Shown: piece after piece, positions 20,601-29,563 of the stretch
How the letters are laid out: each line of letters opens with the position of its first letter
Position numbering within the stretch: the stretch's first letter is position 1
Assembly: GCF_910592395.1 (NCBI RefSeq)
Contig: NC_088312.1
Span: 11,782,001 to 11,846,000 of the forward strand
DNA length: 64,000 nt
DNA from: Lineus longissimus
Lineage: Eukaryota; Nemertea; Pilidiophora; Heteronemertea; Lineidae
Reading direction: 5' to 3'
Made by a program: the position numbers and the translations under genes
The notes under the pieces: generated by a model
Seen by the model: only the letters and a program-made list of their open reading frames with translations
What the model was told of the DNA's origin: nothing
Databases searched by the model: none

Positions 20601-22197
20601 CTTTGTTCTTTAATTACTTATGATTTGTTTATAGATAAGGTTTTATACGACCAAACCTTGAAGTATGCCGCGGTAGTTGCTCCACTAGCTGTCAAAGATA
20701 TCCGGCTGACTGTAGATGATGGTGTGATTCTGATGAATTACTGGGAGGACTTCATGACCGACCAGGTGTCCCATCTTCCCGTAGGGCTCAAGGGCGGGTG
20801 GCAGTTTGCGACCAACTGGTTTCTCTGCAGGCAGAAAGTGGTAAGGACACTTTTGGTTCTTTCATCCATTGTTCAACCTCGCAAATCGTCGACATATCTC
20901 CCGGTTCCTCCATTTTTACCTTCTGAGCTCCCAAGATGTCTTTACTATACGTTGTGACCTTACTCATCATGTTACTCTTGGGCCCCGCTCTTGGGAGCCT
21001 TCGGTATTTTTTGTCTCGCTAACACGGCGAGGTTAGAGCTGAAATGTAGGCCAAAACCGACCATTGGCGAAGTGAGAGCTCTACTCCGGCTCAACCCCAG
21101 CGGTGTTTAGACACCTTCTTAAAAACAATCCAAGAGGTTGGGCTTGTTTCACCAAAACTCAATGGTCAAACAACGCTAATACATTATTAGACTAATACAT
21201 GGTTACCTTAAGAATGGATGATGATATTAACTCTCACATTTTCTCTGTTTCAGAATTTGATGCACCGGGCTCTGTGGGGTATCGCCATCTCTCTGGGCCT
21301 GGCCTTTTTCGTTCTTCTGCTCACCACTAGGAATGTCATTCTCGCGATACTCGCCGAGATCACGCTCTCACTGGCTGTCGTCTGCGTCATTGGAGTTTTG
21401 CCTTTGGCTGGTTGGAAATTTGGAGTAGGTTAAAAGTTCACGATAAGGTTTACCATACAAATGAATAAGCGTCTCGATGACATCGTAAGGTTACCTTTTG
21501 GCTACCTTTCAGTCGAACCTCTGAGGCTAACCTTTAACCTATGCACTGGCTTCCTGCTTACCAGTTTAGGTGTATATGGGTTGGGTCATAATGATGACAA
21601 AGGCGTTGGGGAGAGAGGGCTTTCTAAGAGATAATAAAATCTTAAAATAATAAATGGTAAATAAATGATCATATAACGAAAAGTTACCATAAGTTGAGTT
21701 CTAGAATATATACATGCATACTTCGTTCACTCATTTCCTATCACACCATTTTAACAAATTGCATCTCATGTTTCTATTCTATTCCTGACATCATCAATAT
21801 TTTCCATCTATCGTCCCGCCAGGTTATGGAAAGCATCAATGTGTGTTTCGTGGCCGGATTAGCCGTCGACTACATCGTCCACATGGTCGAGGCCTACAAC
21901 ATGTCCGAGTTCAAGACGCGACAAGATCGAACCAGAGACGCACTCAAACGTATCGGCATCTCCGTCCTCTCGGGGGCTGTGACAACCTTAGGCGCATCTT
22001 GTTTCATGTTTTTCTCGAAGATTTTATTCTTTATGCAGTTTGGGACTTTTATTTTTTGCACTGTTGGGTTTTCTTTAGTGTTTGCTTTGATTTTCTTCCC
22101 GGTTTTGTTGAGTATCTGCGGGCCGTCCGGAGATACAGGATCCGCAAAATGGTTTTATTTGATGGTCAAGAGAAGGCTGTGTGACAGAAGGACTTGA
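14346..22197 (+). CDS. Patched/Dispatched-family 12-TM RND-like membrane protein (11 coding exons)
   Basis: Exons: 14346-14601, 15764-15900, 16481-17785, 18146-18288, 18522-18615, 18864-18983, 19477-19608, 20207-20306, 20635-20840, 21254-21424, 21823-22197. All introns are GT-AG and all phases match; the sum is 3039 bases, 1012 residues plus TGA. The N-terminus is cytosolic and acidic (SPDDDVPP). TM1 spans about 86-112, followed by a large ectodomain to about 330. TM2-6 form a sterol-sensing-type domain with GIGADD at 405-410 in TM4; TM7 is near 545-565. A second ectodomain is split over exons 4-9. TM8-9 are in exon 10, and TM10-12 are in exon 11 with GLAVDY at 900-905. The two acidic motifs in TM4 and TM10 are the ion-relay positions of RND-type transporters; the double Asp in TM4 is typical of Dispatched. 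Family members move or release sterols or sterol-linked Hedgehog. The substrate here is unknown. It could be a lineage-specific Patched-related protein and not a Dispatched orthologue. Confidence 0.88.
15291..15470 (-). mobile_element. TTAA-type MITE family 2, truncated copy in intron 1
   Basis: This carries the family's internal words in one orientation (GGCCAACTTGAGCATATGTTGG, split here as GGCCAACTTGAGC and ATATGTTGG; ATGGCTTCCAGCAGGACC; TGCAATAAACAGTGCACT; GGCCTGCCTGAAATT). It matches the full copies at 26573-26885 and 35967-36275. The terminal repeat on at least one side is missing. It lies in intron 1 of the Patched/Dispatched-like gene. Confidence 0.65.
15646..15722 (+). repeat. ~80-bp interspersed repeat, intron 1 copy
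   Basis: The block ACCACCATGGTTTTTCCATC through GGCTACGCTTAAAGGGAGTA and GACCACGAGGTTCAGGAT matches a second copy at 19662-19739 in intron 7 of the same gene. The central TTTAAAGGGAG resembles the terminus of TTAA-flanked elements elsewhere in the window. Its presence explains why the long open frame over this part (from 15526) should not be taken as coding before 15764. Confidence 0.65.
15764..15900 (+). CDS. Patched/Dispatched-like gene, exon 2 (TM1)
   Basis: The acceptor TCTCTATTCCAG ends at 15763 and the donor GAATTG|GTAAGT is at 15900/15901. It joins exon 1 in phase 1, rebuilding a Phe codon at the junction, and gives the hydrophobic segment LALMGHVAFVAITAVLYF, then DMPAFNMHDTMYRREL at the start of the first ectodomain. 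Two other in-phase AGs (15535, 15538) lie upstream, but they have no pyrimidine tract and would include an interspersed repeat. Confidence 0.8.
15915..16260 (+). repeat. GAAGTGGGAAGTGGGA minisatellite in intron 2
   Basis: About nine degenerate copies of a 35-40-bp unit, roughly GTATTTGGAAGTGGGAAGTG then GGAGNGTACAC, start just after the donor at 15901 and fade toward 16340. G-rich on the plus strand. The minus-strand frames over it (Pro/Thr/Ser-rich) are repeat artefacts. It occupies most of the 580-bp intron. Confidence 0.8.
16481..17785 (+). CDS. Patched/Dispatched-like gene, exon 3 (first ectodomain and SSD)
   Basis: The acceptor TTTTAATTCTAG ends at 16480 and the donor TTATTC|GTGAGT is at 17785/17786, phase 0 on both sides, 435 codons. 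It starts AWLEKDQNYSVFLFDAQYPT. It carries the ectodomain, TM2 (FFFIGSISFIFIFMW), TM3, TM4 with LGIGADDIFVF, TM5 (MFTTSLTTMVAFFVSS), TM6 (FVNYISVIVFFPTVV) and TM7 (ITKWISLSAFGLLATGMII). That one long exon holds the whole sterol-sensing-type domain is unusual relative to the small exons that follow. HHHH near residue 497 follows TM6. Confidence 0.92.
18146..18288 (+). CDS. Patched/Dispatched-like gene, exon 4
   Basis: The acceptor TTCATTGCAG ends at 18145 and the donor GACAG|GTTAGC is at 18288/18289, phase 0 in, phase 2 out. It encodes LKAFKGNNMFETALLMTA, then FDFKLGVNDKMVLVYMVWGL. The FKLGVNDKM..VWG pattern opens the second ectodomain in Dispatched-like proteins. A CTTCGCCTTCTCC microsatellite follows the donor (18294-18340). 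Confidence 0.85.
18522..18615 (+). CDS. Patched/Dispatched-like gene, exon 5
   Basis: The acceptor ATTTGTTTCAG ends at 18521 and the donor ATGTTG|GTAAGT is at 18615/18616. Phase 2 in (AG|A restores Arg), phase 0 out. It encodes LKYVRWNPCQGLPAKDIHFS and ESAENQLAML, part of the second ectodomain. Confidence 0.85.
18655..18863 (+). repeat. tandem-duplicated splice acceptor plus exon start (three extra copies)
   Basis: A unit starting AATCTATGCAACAACCTCAC and ending CTCTGTTCCGTTTCAG recurs at 18655, 18725 and 18794, and the functional exon 6 starts at 18864 (steps 70, 69, 70). Each copy carries the exon 6 5' end plus a good pyrimidine-AG acceptor for the next copy. The region makes up most of the 248-bp intron 5. 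Exons begun at copies 1-3 would be 329, 259 or 190 bases, none divisible by three; only the last (120) keeps the frame. Confidence 0.9.
18864..18983 (+). CDS. Patched/Dispatched-like gene, exon 6
   Basis: The acceptor TTCCGTTTCAG ends at 18863 and the donor CTCAGG|GTAAGA is at 18983/18984, phase 0 both sides, 40 codons. It starts NLCNNITHLQGPSRDDLKLD and ends CFMQYFDTYLR. I chose this copy of the repeated acceptor because only it connects in frame to exon 7. Confidence 0.85.
19477..19608 (+). CDS. Patched/Dispatched-like gene, exon 7
   Basis: The acceptor TTCTTCTTCAG ends at 19476 and the donor TTCCAG|GTAAGT is at 19608/19609, phase 0, 44 codons. It encodes TNLSKQLGQEIRLPLTKEKL and then YAGLDLDLDKVTNPFQ, second ectodomain. 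Confidence 0.85.
19662..19739 (+). repeat. ~80-bp interspersed repeat, intron 7 copy
   Basis: This pairs with 15646-15722 in the same orientation (shared blocks GGTTTTT, CTACG, TTAAAGGGAG, GAGGTTCAGGAT). The copies differ by about a fifth of positions and small gaps. Confidence 0.65.
20207..20306 (+). CDS. Patched/Dispatched-like gene, exon 8
   Basis: The acceptor CCTCTCTTTCAG ends at 20206 and the donor ACAAAG|GTACTG is at 20306/20307, phase 0 in, phase 1 out. It encodes TFLAIWVEQFVPDLKKVLGF and SEHSVIVGKYK. Confidence 0.82.
20635..20840 (+). CDS. Patched/Dispatched-like gene, exon 9
   Basis: The acceptor TTTGTTTATAG ends at 20634 and the donor AAAGTG|GTAAGG is at 20840/20841. Phase 1 in (G|AT restores Asp), phase 0 out. 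It encodes DKVLYDQTLKYAAVVAPLAV, then ILMNYWEDFMTDQV and GGWQFATNWFLCRQKV, the end of the second ectodomain before TM8. Confidence 0.85.
21254..21424 (+). CDS. Patched/Dispatched-like gene, exon 10 (TM8-TM9)
   Basis: The acceptor TTCTCTGTTTCAG ends at 21253 and the donor TTTGGA|GTAGGT is at 21424/21425, phase 0 both sides, 57 codons. It encodes two hydrophobic spans, WGIAISLGLAFFVLLLTT and ITLSLAVVCVIGVLPLAGW. Confidence 0.85.
21823..22197 (+). CDS. Patched/Dispatched-like gene, last exon (TM10-TM12)
   Basis: The acceptor CGTCCCGCCAG ends at 21822 and the stop TGA is at 22195-22197. It encodes VMESINVCFVAGLAVDYIVH in TM10 with the conserved Asp, then GISVLSGAVTTLGASCFMFF (TM11) and FCTVGFSLVFALIFFPVLLS (TM12). 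The cytosolic tail is short (KWFYLMVKRRLCDRRT), unlike the long tails of many Patched proteins. Confidence 0.9.
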   Translation, partial: VMESINVCFVAGLAVDYIVHMVEAYNMSEFKTRQDRTRDALKRIGISVLSGAVTTLGASCFMFFSKILFFMQFGTFIFCTVGFSLVFALIFFPVLLSICGPSGDTGSAKWFYLMVKRRLCDRRT

Positions 22198-24719
22198 TTT
22201 AAAGTTGGATAGGTTGAGTACTTTAGCTCCTTATAAATGTGTGACCGAATAAGTTGAGTTAGTTTTTAGTACGCAGTGGTGAAAAGTTTACAAATAGGCC
22301 GTCCTTCTGGAGATTGAGTCGTATTTGGACGTTGCAATCGGGACATTTTACGTTCGCCTTTCCGATTGCTGCTCTGGAAGCTTTCACTGGAAGTGCACTC
22401 TCTGCTGGTGGCTCAATAGGGACTGGCATTAACTTCCGGTCTACCTCCGGAGTAATGGCTGAATTGAATGTCAACAAGAGTGAACACTATGCCGATATCA
22501 CGAGAGCGTATTTGAACCGTCAGGTTGATGTAATATAAGAGTTAGGTTAGTTTGGTATGGACTTGAAACACTAAAAAATCACTAAAACACGTTATCAATG
22601 GTGAATTAAAAATAGTGGTGTTAGTTAGGAAATTTATCGATCGATGCTCGATATAAAAGATCTATTCATCTGAATAATTTCGTGCCGACTTGCTGGCGGG
22701 TGTACATTTAAATCTTCTCCGATGGATAGACGACGGACGTCGCCGGTAGACTGGCATAAATTATATGGAAGAGTTCAACAGCTTTCTTTGCATATAACTA
22801 CAGGAAGAAGTCAGGGATCTCAATGAATACATTTACGTTAGTGTCAAATTCTTATCAATACATTTTTACTTTTCTAATTGGCCCTCTGATAGTATATACT
22901 TGTACGTAATTATATAGTACCTTATCTTAATAAGAATTCCGTCCTCTATTTGTACTTTCCTATGATCACTTCGTGATTGCAAAATCATCAAAAACGTTAG
23001 ACTAGGTTCATCAAAGAATCTGTGATTACATGTATTCTCTGTAAACATGGTAGCACTCTTAGCATAATGTCCATTCCTTTTTTAGCGAATTCTGCTGCGA
23101 GATTCTAAGTGCTGGTATAATATTTGTAACTGCCAGAAAGTAATGACTCGTTGTTGTAACTTATAATGATATGATGACGAATGGAGAGGAGAGATGTTAT
23201 TTCACATGTGTTCCTGTTTTAGTGGGACGTAACATTTTCTGCCGATGCCTCAGGAATCTGAGGAGGCGTCCGCGTTTTTATACTCAGAATTGTTCACCTA
23301 TATTTGGAGTGCGATCGTCTGTTAGCATCATGACATCCTGACACGTTTGTTTAGCTGAATGTACATTGTAGTTGATTATATAACATTGGTGTACATTTGA
23401 ATGATTTCAAAGATGTTGTAACCTCACCTCACTGAAATCATATTGTTTGTACATGCACCAAATGTATAGTAGTTAATTTATTTTGAATACAAAGTTCAAT
23501 ATTCATTTATTTTGAATGCAATATCATTTTTTTGTATACCTTTGTAAATTGTTTCTCTTCATTTCGAGGCATGGGCGGAGTTGTACGAAACAACGTTATA
23601 GCTTTGACATGAGCGTTTAGGTTTTAACGTGAAAATCTTAATGGGATTAACTGAAACAGATAACGTTCTTGGGGATACATGTCCTTAACATTACCGTTAG
23701 GGATAACGTGACTTTTGTGCTTTTGAACAAAACCGGGCCCTGGTTGTAAAAAACTTGGCATTGTACCATCACCTCGGCGTTATTTCCGCCTGGTTAGTGA
23801 CCATCGCCACCAGTTCAATACAAAGCTAATAGATGGAAGCATCCACTCTTTGTCAGTCAATGAAGATGAAGAATTTGATCTCGGTGATGTCTTGTGATCG
23901 AGAACAGATCTATCGAGTCGAGCTGCTAATTTTTCTTTTCGTCAGTTATCTGGTATGCTTTCTAAAGGGGTAATGAAAAAAAACCTTCAAAAAACCCTTC
24001 TCTATAGTGAAGTGGAGTTCCGTTTATGAGCGTTGCTAAAATGTGCTCGCAGCACGGGAGTCCCTTGCCGCGCTGGGGTAATTTTGTTCGGGTGAGGTCA
24101 CCAGGTAATTCAATTGTGACATAACCTTATTACAAGACTGGGACAAATTCAATCAATTTACCAGCAACATTTGAACAGCTCGATTTTCACATTAGCAAAT
24201 TTTTTCCCGTTAAAGCGGAATTGGCTAGCATTGAGAAAATGGATGATTGAGAGCTGTCTGTTACCATTCAAAGTTGTCTGTGATTTGGTCGCACTTTTGC
24301 CCGAGAAGCGAGTGTTCGTGGTCAGAAGTTTAAACGTCATGTTCACGTCAAGCGAACACTGACAGTATAAGTGATTTTATATACTGTTAGTTACTATACT
24401 GTTAAGAATTACGAATCACGAATTTTTTTTTAATCGAACAGATAGCAAGCATTCGTCGGCGATGCGAAACCTCTGTAGAAACGACAAGATTGGCGATAAT
24501 TCTTAGTTAAAAGCCTTGCTCCTTCAACGATGAGGAGGATTTTAGATAAAATCCTTTAGTTGGAAAACGTTGATTTCTCTCTCACACAGGAAAACTCGAG
24601 AAAAACAGCACATGTTAGTTTATGTCCCAGTGATTATGGGACGTTTTTTCATGTCAATCCCTCCATTTGGTAGCTATGTTGTCCAGCGGTATTGCGGCCA
24701 CCATCAATCACCAAACAGG
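22198..24719. other. 3' flank of the Patched/Dispatched-like gene; no further gene
   Basis: This includes the 3' UTR of the preceding gene; I did not find a convincing AATAAA close to the stop, so the transcript end is open. Short frames at 22259-22538, 22866-23048 and 24158-24362 overlap on both strands and show no motif. No repeat family from elsewhere in the window was recognised here. Confidence 0.45.
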
Positions 24720-25118
24720 ACAGCGTGACAACCAATGTTCCCTAGCTCGGGTGATTTGTTACGGTCGGTCTCTCAGCCTGCTGCAATGACTTGATTGTCT
24801 TAACCCTGGGTCGTGCTGGAATGTCCAAGGGAAGTGGCCGGTGCTGCCCGCGCAATCCGCAGTCTCCGCGCAGTGAGGGAATGTTCGATACTGCTGTTGG
24901 ACTCCGCCGCCCGTCTTGTTGGGTACAGACACCACGCGTACTTCTATTCGCCAAACGTGGCTTGGTTGTCGGGCGGGGGTTGGAGCATTTTGGCAGCGTT
25001 CCGTGTTGCCGCGAGATAATGCAACTCTGATGGACGAACAGCGAGGCCTGATTCCACTAGCGCGTTTCCCGTTACGGTCGCCCTTACTGTAAACCTAGAC
25101 TCGGCCCCTGGCGGGTAT
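24720..25118 (+). other. GC-rich block with an open frame and a strong donor site (possible exon)
   Basis: This block is clearly richer in G+C and CpG than its surroundings. One frame (about 24804-25018) is open and reads Ala/Arg-rich (for example ECSILLLDSAARLVGYRHHA), but it has no ATG-led start and no family match that I recognise. A consensus donor, TATTTG|GTAAGT, lies at 25118/25119. It could be a first exon of an unidentified transcript, a remnant of a mobile element, or chance. Confidence 0.2.
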
Positions 25119-25315
25119 TTGGTAAGTCAAATCATCCGTTAGCTTGAATAGTGATGATATCAAAACGGTGTCCGGAACTCTCGTATAGGAAAGTAACTTT
25201 CGCGTTCGGAACCACCAGGTGGACTTATACTATAGCTTCAGCATTTATTCCGCTAACGAATGCGGGATCTGTTCTCTAAACAGGGCAACTTCAACTTGAC
25301 AATCTTCTGAAGTAT

Positions 25316-25408
25316 ACACTCCGGACGCAGTGGACTGGCCTCGTCCCTCACCCTCAGGAGATCCAATTAGGATGACCCAATGACGTGTCCCGGGAGTCTA
25401 TGATGACT
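25316..25408 (-). mobile_element. ~90-bp MITE family 3, copy 1
   Basis: This starts ACACTCCGGACGCAGTGGAC and includes CTCGTCCCTCACC, ATCC-AATTAGGATGACCCAATG and ends GGGAGTCTA. The ends are imperfect inverted repeats (ACTCCGGACGCAGTGGAC against AGACTCCCGGGGCAGTCCAT in other copies). Opposite orientation to the other four copies. Confidence 0.7.
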
Positions 25409-25817
25409 GAAGTACAACTCACCGCATTAAATATTCACGCCTGTACACGGAAGCCAATTATCATCGGCCACTGGATTAATGCGCTTATCAATTCTGACTC
25501 TCCAAGTGTCCTCAAGAGGGTGCTATCCCTGGGCCATCGGGACGATCAAGTGTCGCGGACGGGGTATAAATCTTCATTAGATCTGATCAGATCATTTTCT
25601 GGCAGGAGTACACAGTTCTGGCAACACATCTCATAAATTATGCAGGTCTTACACGAAGCCGAGTTATTGAGGTGGTTTACTATACAGGATCAACACACAA
25701 CTTGTCCATATCAAAACGAAATAAACAGTTGTGGCACAGTCTTTTAACGTCTCGGACCCTAATGGCAACAGACCAAAAGAGTATCGTGGGCGTGTGGGAG
25801 CGCATGAGGTGGTTAGA

Positions 25818-25903
25818 ATCCCGGGGCAGTCCATTGCGTTATCCTAATTAGATCTCCTCATGGTAAGGAACGAGGCCGGTCCACTGCGTCTGGAGTGTAC
25901 CGG
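25818..25903 (+). mobile_element. ~90-bp MITE family 3, copy 2
   Basis: GAATCCCGGGGCAGTCCATT at the left, CATCCTAATT-like centre (TTATCCTAATTAGATC), GGAACGAGGCCGGTCCACTG and CGTCTGGAGTGTAC at the right. Same layout as copies 3-5. Confidence 0.72.
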
Positions 25904-26136
25904 TGGTATGCATCGGCCTCACGTCATCAAGTTTTTTCTCGTCGGCGCCAGATAAGCTACCAAGCATTGTTATCTTTCCAAGCATTGTATCTTTTTAAAA
26001 CCACAATGATTTGATGAGACATAGTTGTACTCTTACTTCAATCATAATTTATTCGTCTCGGCGAAAATTGCATGATTATATCTCCTGAAGAAAGGGTTAA
26101 ATCCATCAAGAAAGAAGTCAGAATGTAGAAATTAGA

Positions 26137-26210
26137 CTCCGGGGGCAGTCCATTGCATCATCCTAATTGGATCGCCATATGGTGAGGGACGAGGCGTCCG
26201 GAGTGTAGTA
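26137..26210 (+). mobile_element. ~90-bp MITE family 3, copy 3 (internally deleted)
   Basis: GACTCCGGGGGCAGTCCATT, ATCATCCTAATTGGATCGCC, GGTGAGGGACGAGG, then directly CGTCCGGAGTGTAG. The segment CCGGTCCACTG found in other copies is missing. Confidence 0.7.
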
Positions 26211-26572
26211 AAAATGCACAGTGTAATTTTGCGGTCGTCTCGGAGAGTCGCATCTATGCATTTTGTAGCGACGAAAACCGGCGCGAATTATTACAGTGAG
26301 GACGAATCCCCAACCTGAAGACTAGGGTAAGATCACTTTAATAGAATTAGATACATTTTAATCATTGTCATCGATCCTAAGATGCCGTAGTCGATTGACA
26401 TTCTTCTCAGTCCACGGCAGCGTCATCACCAATTAGTGTTGCGGTACTCAGATGTGTGGGTAATTAGCCCATTAGTGTTAAGTCGTGCTGATCAGGGGAG
26501 TGTTCTGTCGGGTACGGTTCAACCGGGGATGGAGATGCTAGCTCTGGGGACATTCGGCAACCTTCGCGTGTC

Positions 26573-26885
26573 TTAAAGGGACAACTTGGGCGTGGGATTT
26601 ACCTGACCAGGAGGTTAGTACCCCTGCTTGACACTATGCGCCGCCACTTGTAGTATCACACTAATGCTGATCTCTAATACTGATGTTCGCCAGTGTTACG
26701 AGGCAGTTTTGGACATGGTTTGTAAATTTCAGGCAGGCCTGTGGTTACACCCCGTTCTTGTGCATTGTTTATTGCACAGTTCAACGATTTTTTAACGATC
26801 CAGTTTGGTGACGTTGCGCGCGGTCCTGTTGGAAGCCATTTTATATGAAAAACCAACATATCTCATGCCCAAGTTGTCCCTTTAA
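26573..26885. mobile_element. TTAA-flanked MITE family 2, full-length copy
   Basis: The left end TTAAAGGGACAACTTGGGCG (26573) is mirrored by the right end TGCCCAAGTTGTCCCTTTAA (to 26885). Both termini sit on TTAA, the target preferred by piggyBac-type transposases. The 313-bp interior is non-coding. A second full copy with the interior reversed is at 35967-36275, and fragments lie at 15291-15470 and 28351-28535. Confidence 0.8.
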
Positions 26886-27007
26886 TTTATGTCCGGAGGT
26901 TTGATGCTTTGATCACCGTCTGTAAGCAAAACGGCTTCAGAGGAAAGGTACTAGTGAGCATTCTGGTACTATAGGAAAGATTTGTGAACACTATCATGAT
27001 ACGGGTA

Positions 27008-27113
27008 TAGACTCCCGCGGGGGCAACCCATTTTGTCATATATTCATAATGTTCTCCTAAATACGGGGAGGGACCGGGGGAGAGGCGAGGCCGGTCCACT
27101 GCGTCCGGAGTGT
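27008..27113 (+). mobile_element. ~90-bp MITE family 3, copy 4
   Basis: GACTCCCGCGGGGGCAACCC at the left and GAGGCGAGGCCGGTCCACTG with CGTCCGGAGTGTAA at the right. The centre is diverged (ATATTCATAATGTTC). Confidence 0.65.
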
Positions 27114-28350
27114 AATGGGCTGACCATTAGACCTTCAAAGCGATGATGTACGAAGTATATCTGAGGAGTGGAGATAAGACCATAGACAAACTCCTTTCAC
27201 GCACGCATGCCATGACAAAACGGGCTGCATCAGGAGCCTAAGGGTCGAAAAGGTCGTTTCCTCGATTGGTTAACCTTTCCAATTACATGCTATAAAGGGA
27301 TTAGACTAATTCGATTACAAAAGGTTTGTAGTTTCATCTAATCACATTACTTTTGAAATATTCTATAATAAATATTGATTTTGATTCTACTTTGGTGAGA
27401 CATTGGATTATGATTTTATATACGGCTAAATGAAATATTATATAGGTTGGCTCACATTACGCTCAAATTTCGTGATGTGTTACACCCATTGGGAAAATGC
27501 CTAGAAAGGACCATTGGCATTAGTAAGGCCAATATTACCAAGCTCATGAAGCTATCGGCTGCCCAGTCACCTCCTATATTGCACAAAAAAGGAAAAATTC
27601 AAAATCTGACTGAATTATCACGCTTTTCCGATGTTGACTCCCATTTGACCCGCGTTAGCTCTCCATGCATCGACCCTTTCCACGTGGAACGATACACTAG
27701 TAATGCCTATCCAGGAGTTAGGAACTACCCTGCGAAGTCTTGGTGCTGATATCGATCTGATGGAGCTTGATTTACCCCGCAAATGCGACGATAAATGGAA
27801 ATGTCGTTGCGTCTTAATAGCAGGGTGACGTGAACTCGGATCTCGGCGTGCACTCACGTGGCGGGAAAGGTCTTTCGCGCCAGGACTTGCGCGTACTGAA
27901 AATAACGAATAGCGCGTTTTTTTACACTCTAATAGCTGAAACAAAATTCGAAAAGCATCAAACACGTTCAGAAAAATAGTTTACCGATGAACCAGAAGAA
28001 GAACAAACATACTGCAATAAAAAGCCGACCATTCCATTCGCAAAACAATGAAAGGACGCGAAATTGTAGGTTTACAGTAAATTTTACCAACTTCACCCGA
28101 ACAAATCTCAGATAATTCAGTTGGCTCTAAATCTGATCAACCCATTTAGCGGTAACTGGCTAGATTGGAATAAATTAACTAATTTTGCTTGATTTATTGT
28201 TGAATGAATATTTTAAACCGACATAAATTGGCAATGTGCCTTCCCTGGATAGCCATTTAGCATTCATTATTCAATTTGTTCTTGGAGATGAGGTGCAAAG
28301 CCCAAACGTCAGATGTGAAAAATCTATAACTTAAACTGAATCTACCAACT
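27114..28350. other. gene-free stretch
   Basis: The frames at 27447-27749 (+) and 27965-27618 (-) overlap, start from non-ATG codons and show no motif. No repeat family was recognised. Confidence 0.4.
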
Positions 28351-28535
28351 TTGTTGCGAGATTTGGACATGGCTAGCCAGTGTAAATTTCAGGCAAGCCA
28401 ACGGTTACATCCCCTAGTGCATTGTATATTGCAGTGCAATGATTTTTCAATTAAACTAGTAGGCCCTATCCTTTTTTTTGAGAAGTCACGGTGTGTCATT
28501 AATCAACATATCGCATGCCAAAGTTGTCCCTTTAG
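28351..28535. mobile_element. TTAA-type MITE family 2, truncated copy
   Basis: This shares GAGATTTGGACATGG, TGTAAATTTCAGGCAAGCC, TGCATTG-ATTGCA and the right terminus GCATGCCAAAGTTGTCCCTT with the copy at 26573-26885. The left half and left terminus are missing. Confidence 0.7.
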
Positions 28536-28539
28536 AACT

Positions 28540-29353
28540 TTTACCAAAGCGAATGAACATTCACCTCTTCTGAAGACGTCTCTGACGTATACCATCAATC
28601 ACTTTGGAATTCAAATCCAATTATTGATGAAATTAGTCCACAAAGCAGCGAAGGAAACACTGGTCCCGTGCTGCAAATTACCCCTAACTACCAGTCCCGC
28701 CAGCTTTCCCTTCCAAAAGATTAAACGCTGGTAACTGGAGTTTCCGGTTGCCATGGTAACGTGACTATCTTCCTGTAGAGTAAGAGCATGCCAATTCGCA
28801 GCGGAGACGCCATCCGCGTTTCTCTTTACTCGCGAAGACTTTGTGGATGGCTCGAGAATGAGGACATCGAATTTCATATTCTACCAGTGTCGTCGGCAGT
28901 GCAAGTGATGCCTAAATAGGCTGATATCAGAAGTGAATAAGCGACGATTAATGTCCGTATAAGAACACAGGAATATTATTGGATTCTGGAGAATTGTCGG
29001 TTACCTTAGTTACGAACGCCGGTTTATTTCTGCAGCTCAAGCTGGTGTATGTTTCCCAATATAAGAGGTAGGATGAAAGTTGTTTTCTCAATATATTTTG
29101 AACACCTTTCAATCATTATTTTGCATGACTTTATAATGAGGCCTAGGCTTTCGCCGGGGTTATCCCTATGTTCCCCGGTACCTATGTTCCCCGGTATACC
29201 TATCTTCCCTCAAGAGGTACCTATCTTCCCCCAAGAGGTACCTATCATCCCCGGTACCTATGTTCCCCAATATAGTTTTTATGATACAGTGTATGTACCA
29301 ATTTAAAGCAAAGGCGCGTGCACCTTGGCCTTTAAGTCACGAAACAATGAATC
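28540..29353. other. gene-free stretch with a short CCTAT(C/G)TTCCCC repeat
   Basis: No gene. Positions about 29158-29272 hold a degenerate ~17-bp repeat (GGTACCTATGTTCCCC, GGTATACCTATCTTCCC, and similar). Confidence 0.55.
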
Positions 29354-29384
29354 GGGTGTCCTTAATAGAGAGGTTCTACTGTAG
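29354..29384. mobile_element. MITE family 1, solo right terminus
   Basis: GGGTGTCCTTAATAGAGAGG then TTCTACTGTA, identical to the right end of full copies. No matching left half was found nearby. Confidence 0.65.
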
Positions 29385-29563
29385 TATACATGTAGCCTCA
29401 AGGCACTATTGACTAGACTAAGAAATTATAGAGAGGCGGTTGTCAGATTCTCATGTTACCTTTGAAATACACACTGCCACTGGTTTGACAATGGTGAGGT
29501 GTCTTGCTCAAGGACATTTTAGAATCTACTTCGCCTGTTGGCTACTGAGAGACAGCCTCAAAC

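Noticed and set aside
22314-22538. Extra exon after the last exon of the Patched/Dispatched-like gene
   Set aside because: The preceding frame ends in a clear TGA at 22195-22197 after TM12 and a short basic tail, and no splice donor before the stop would skip it.
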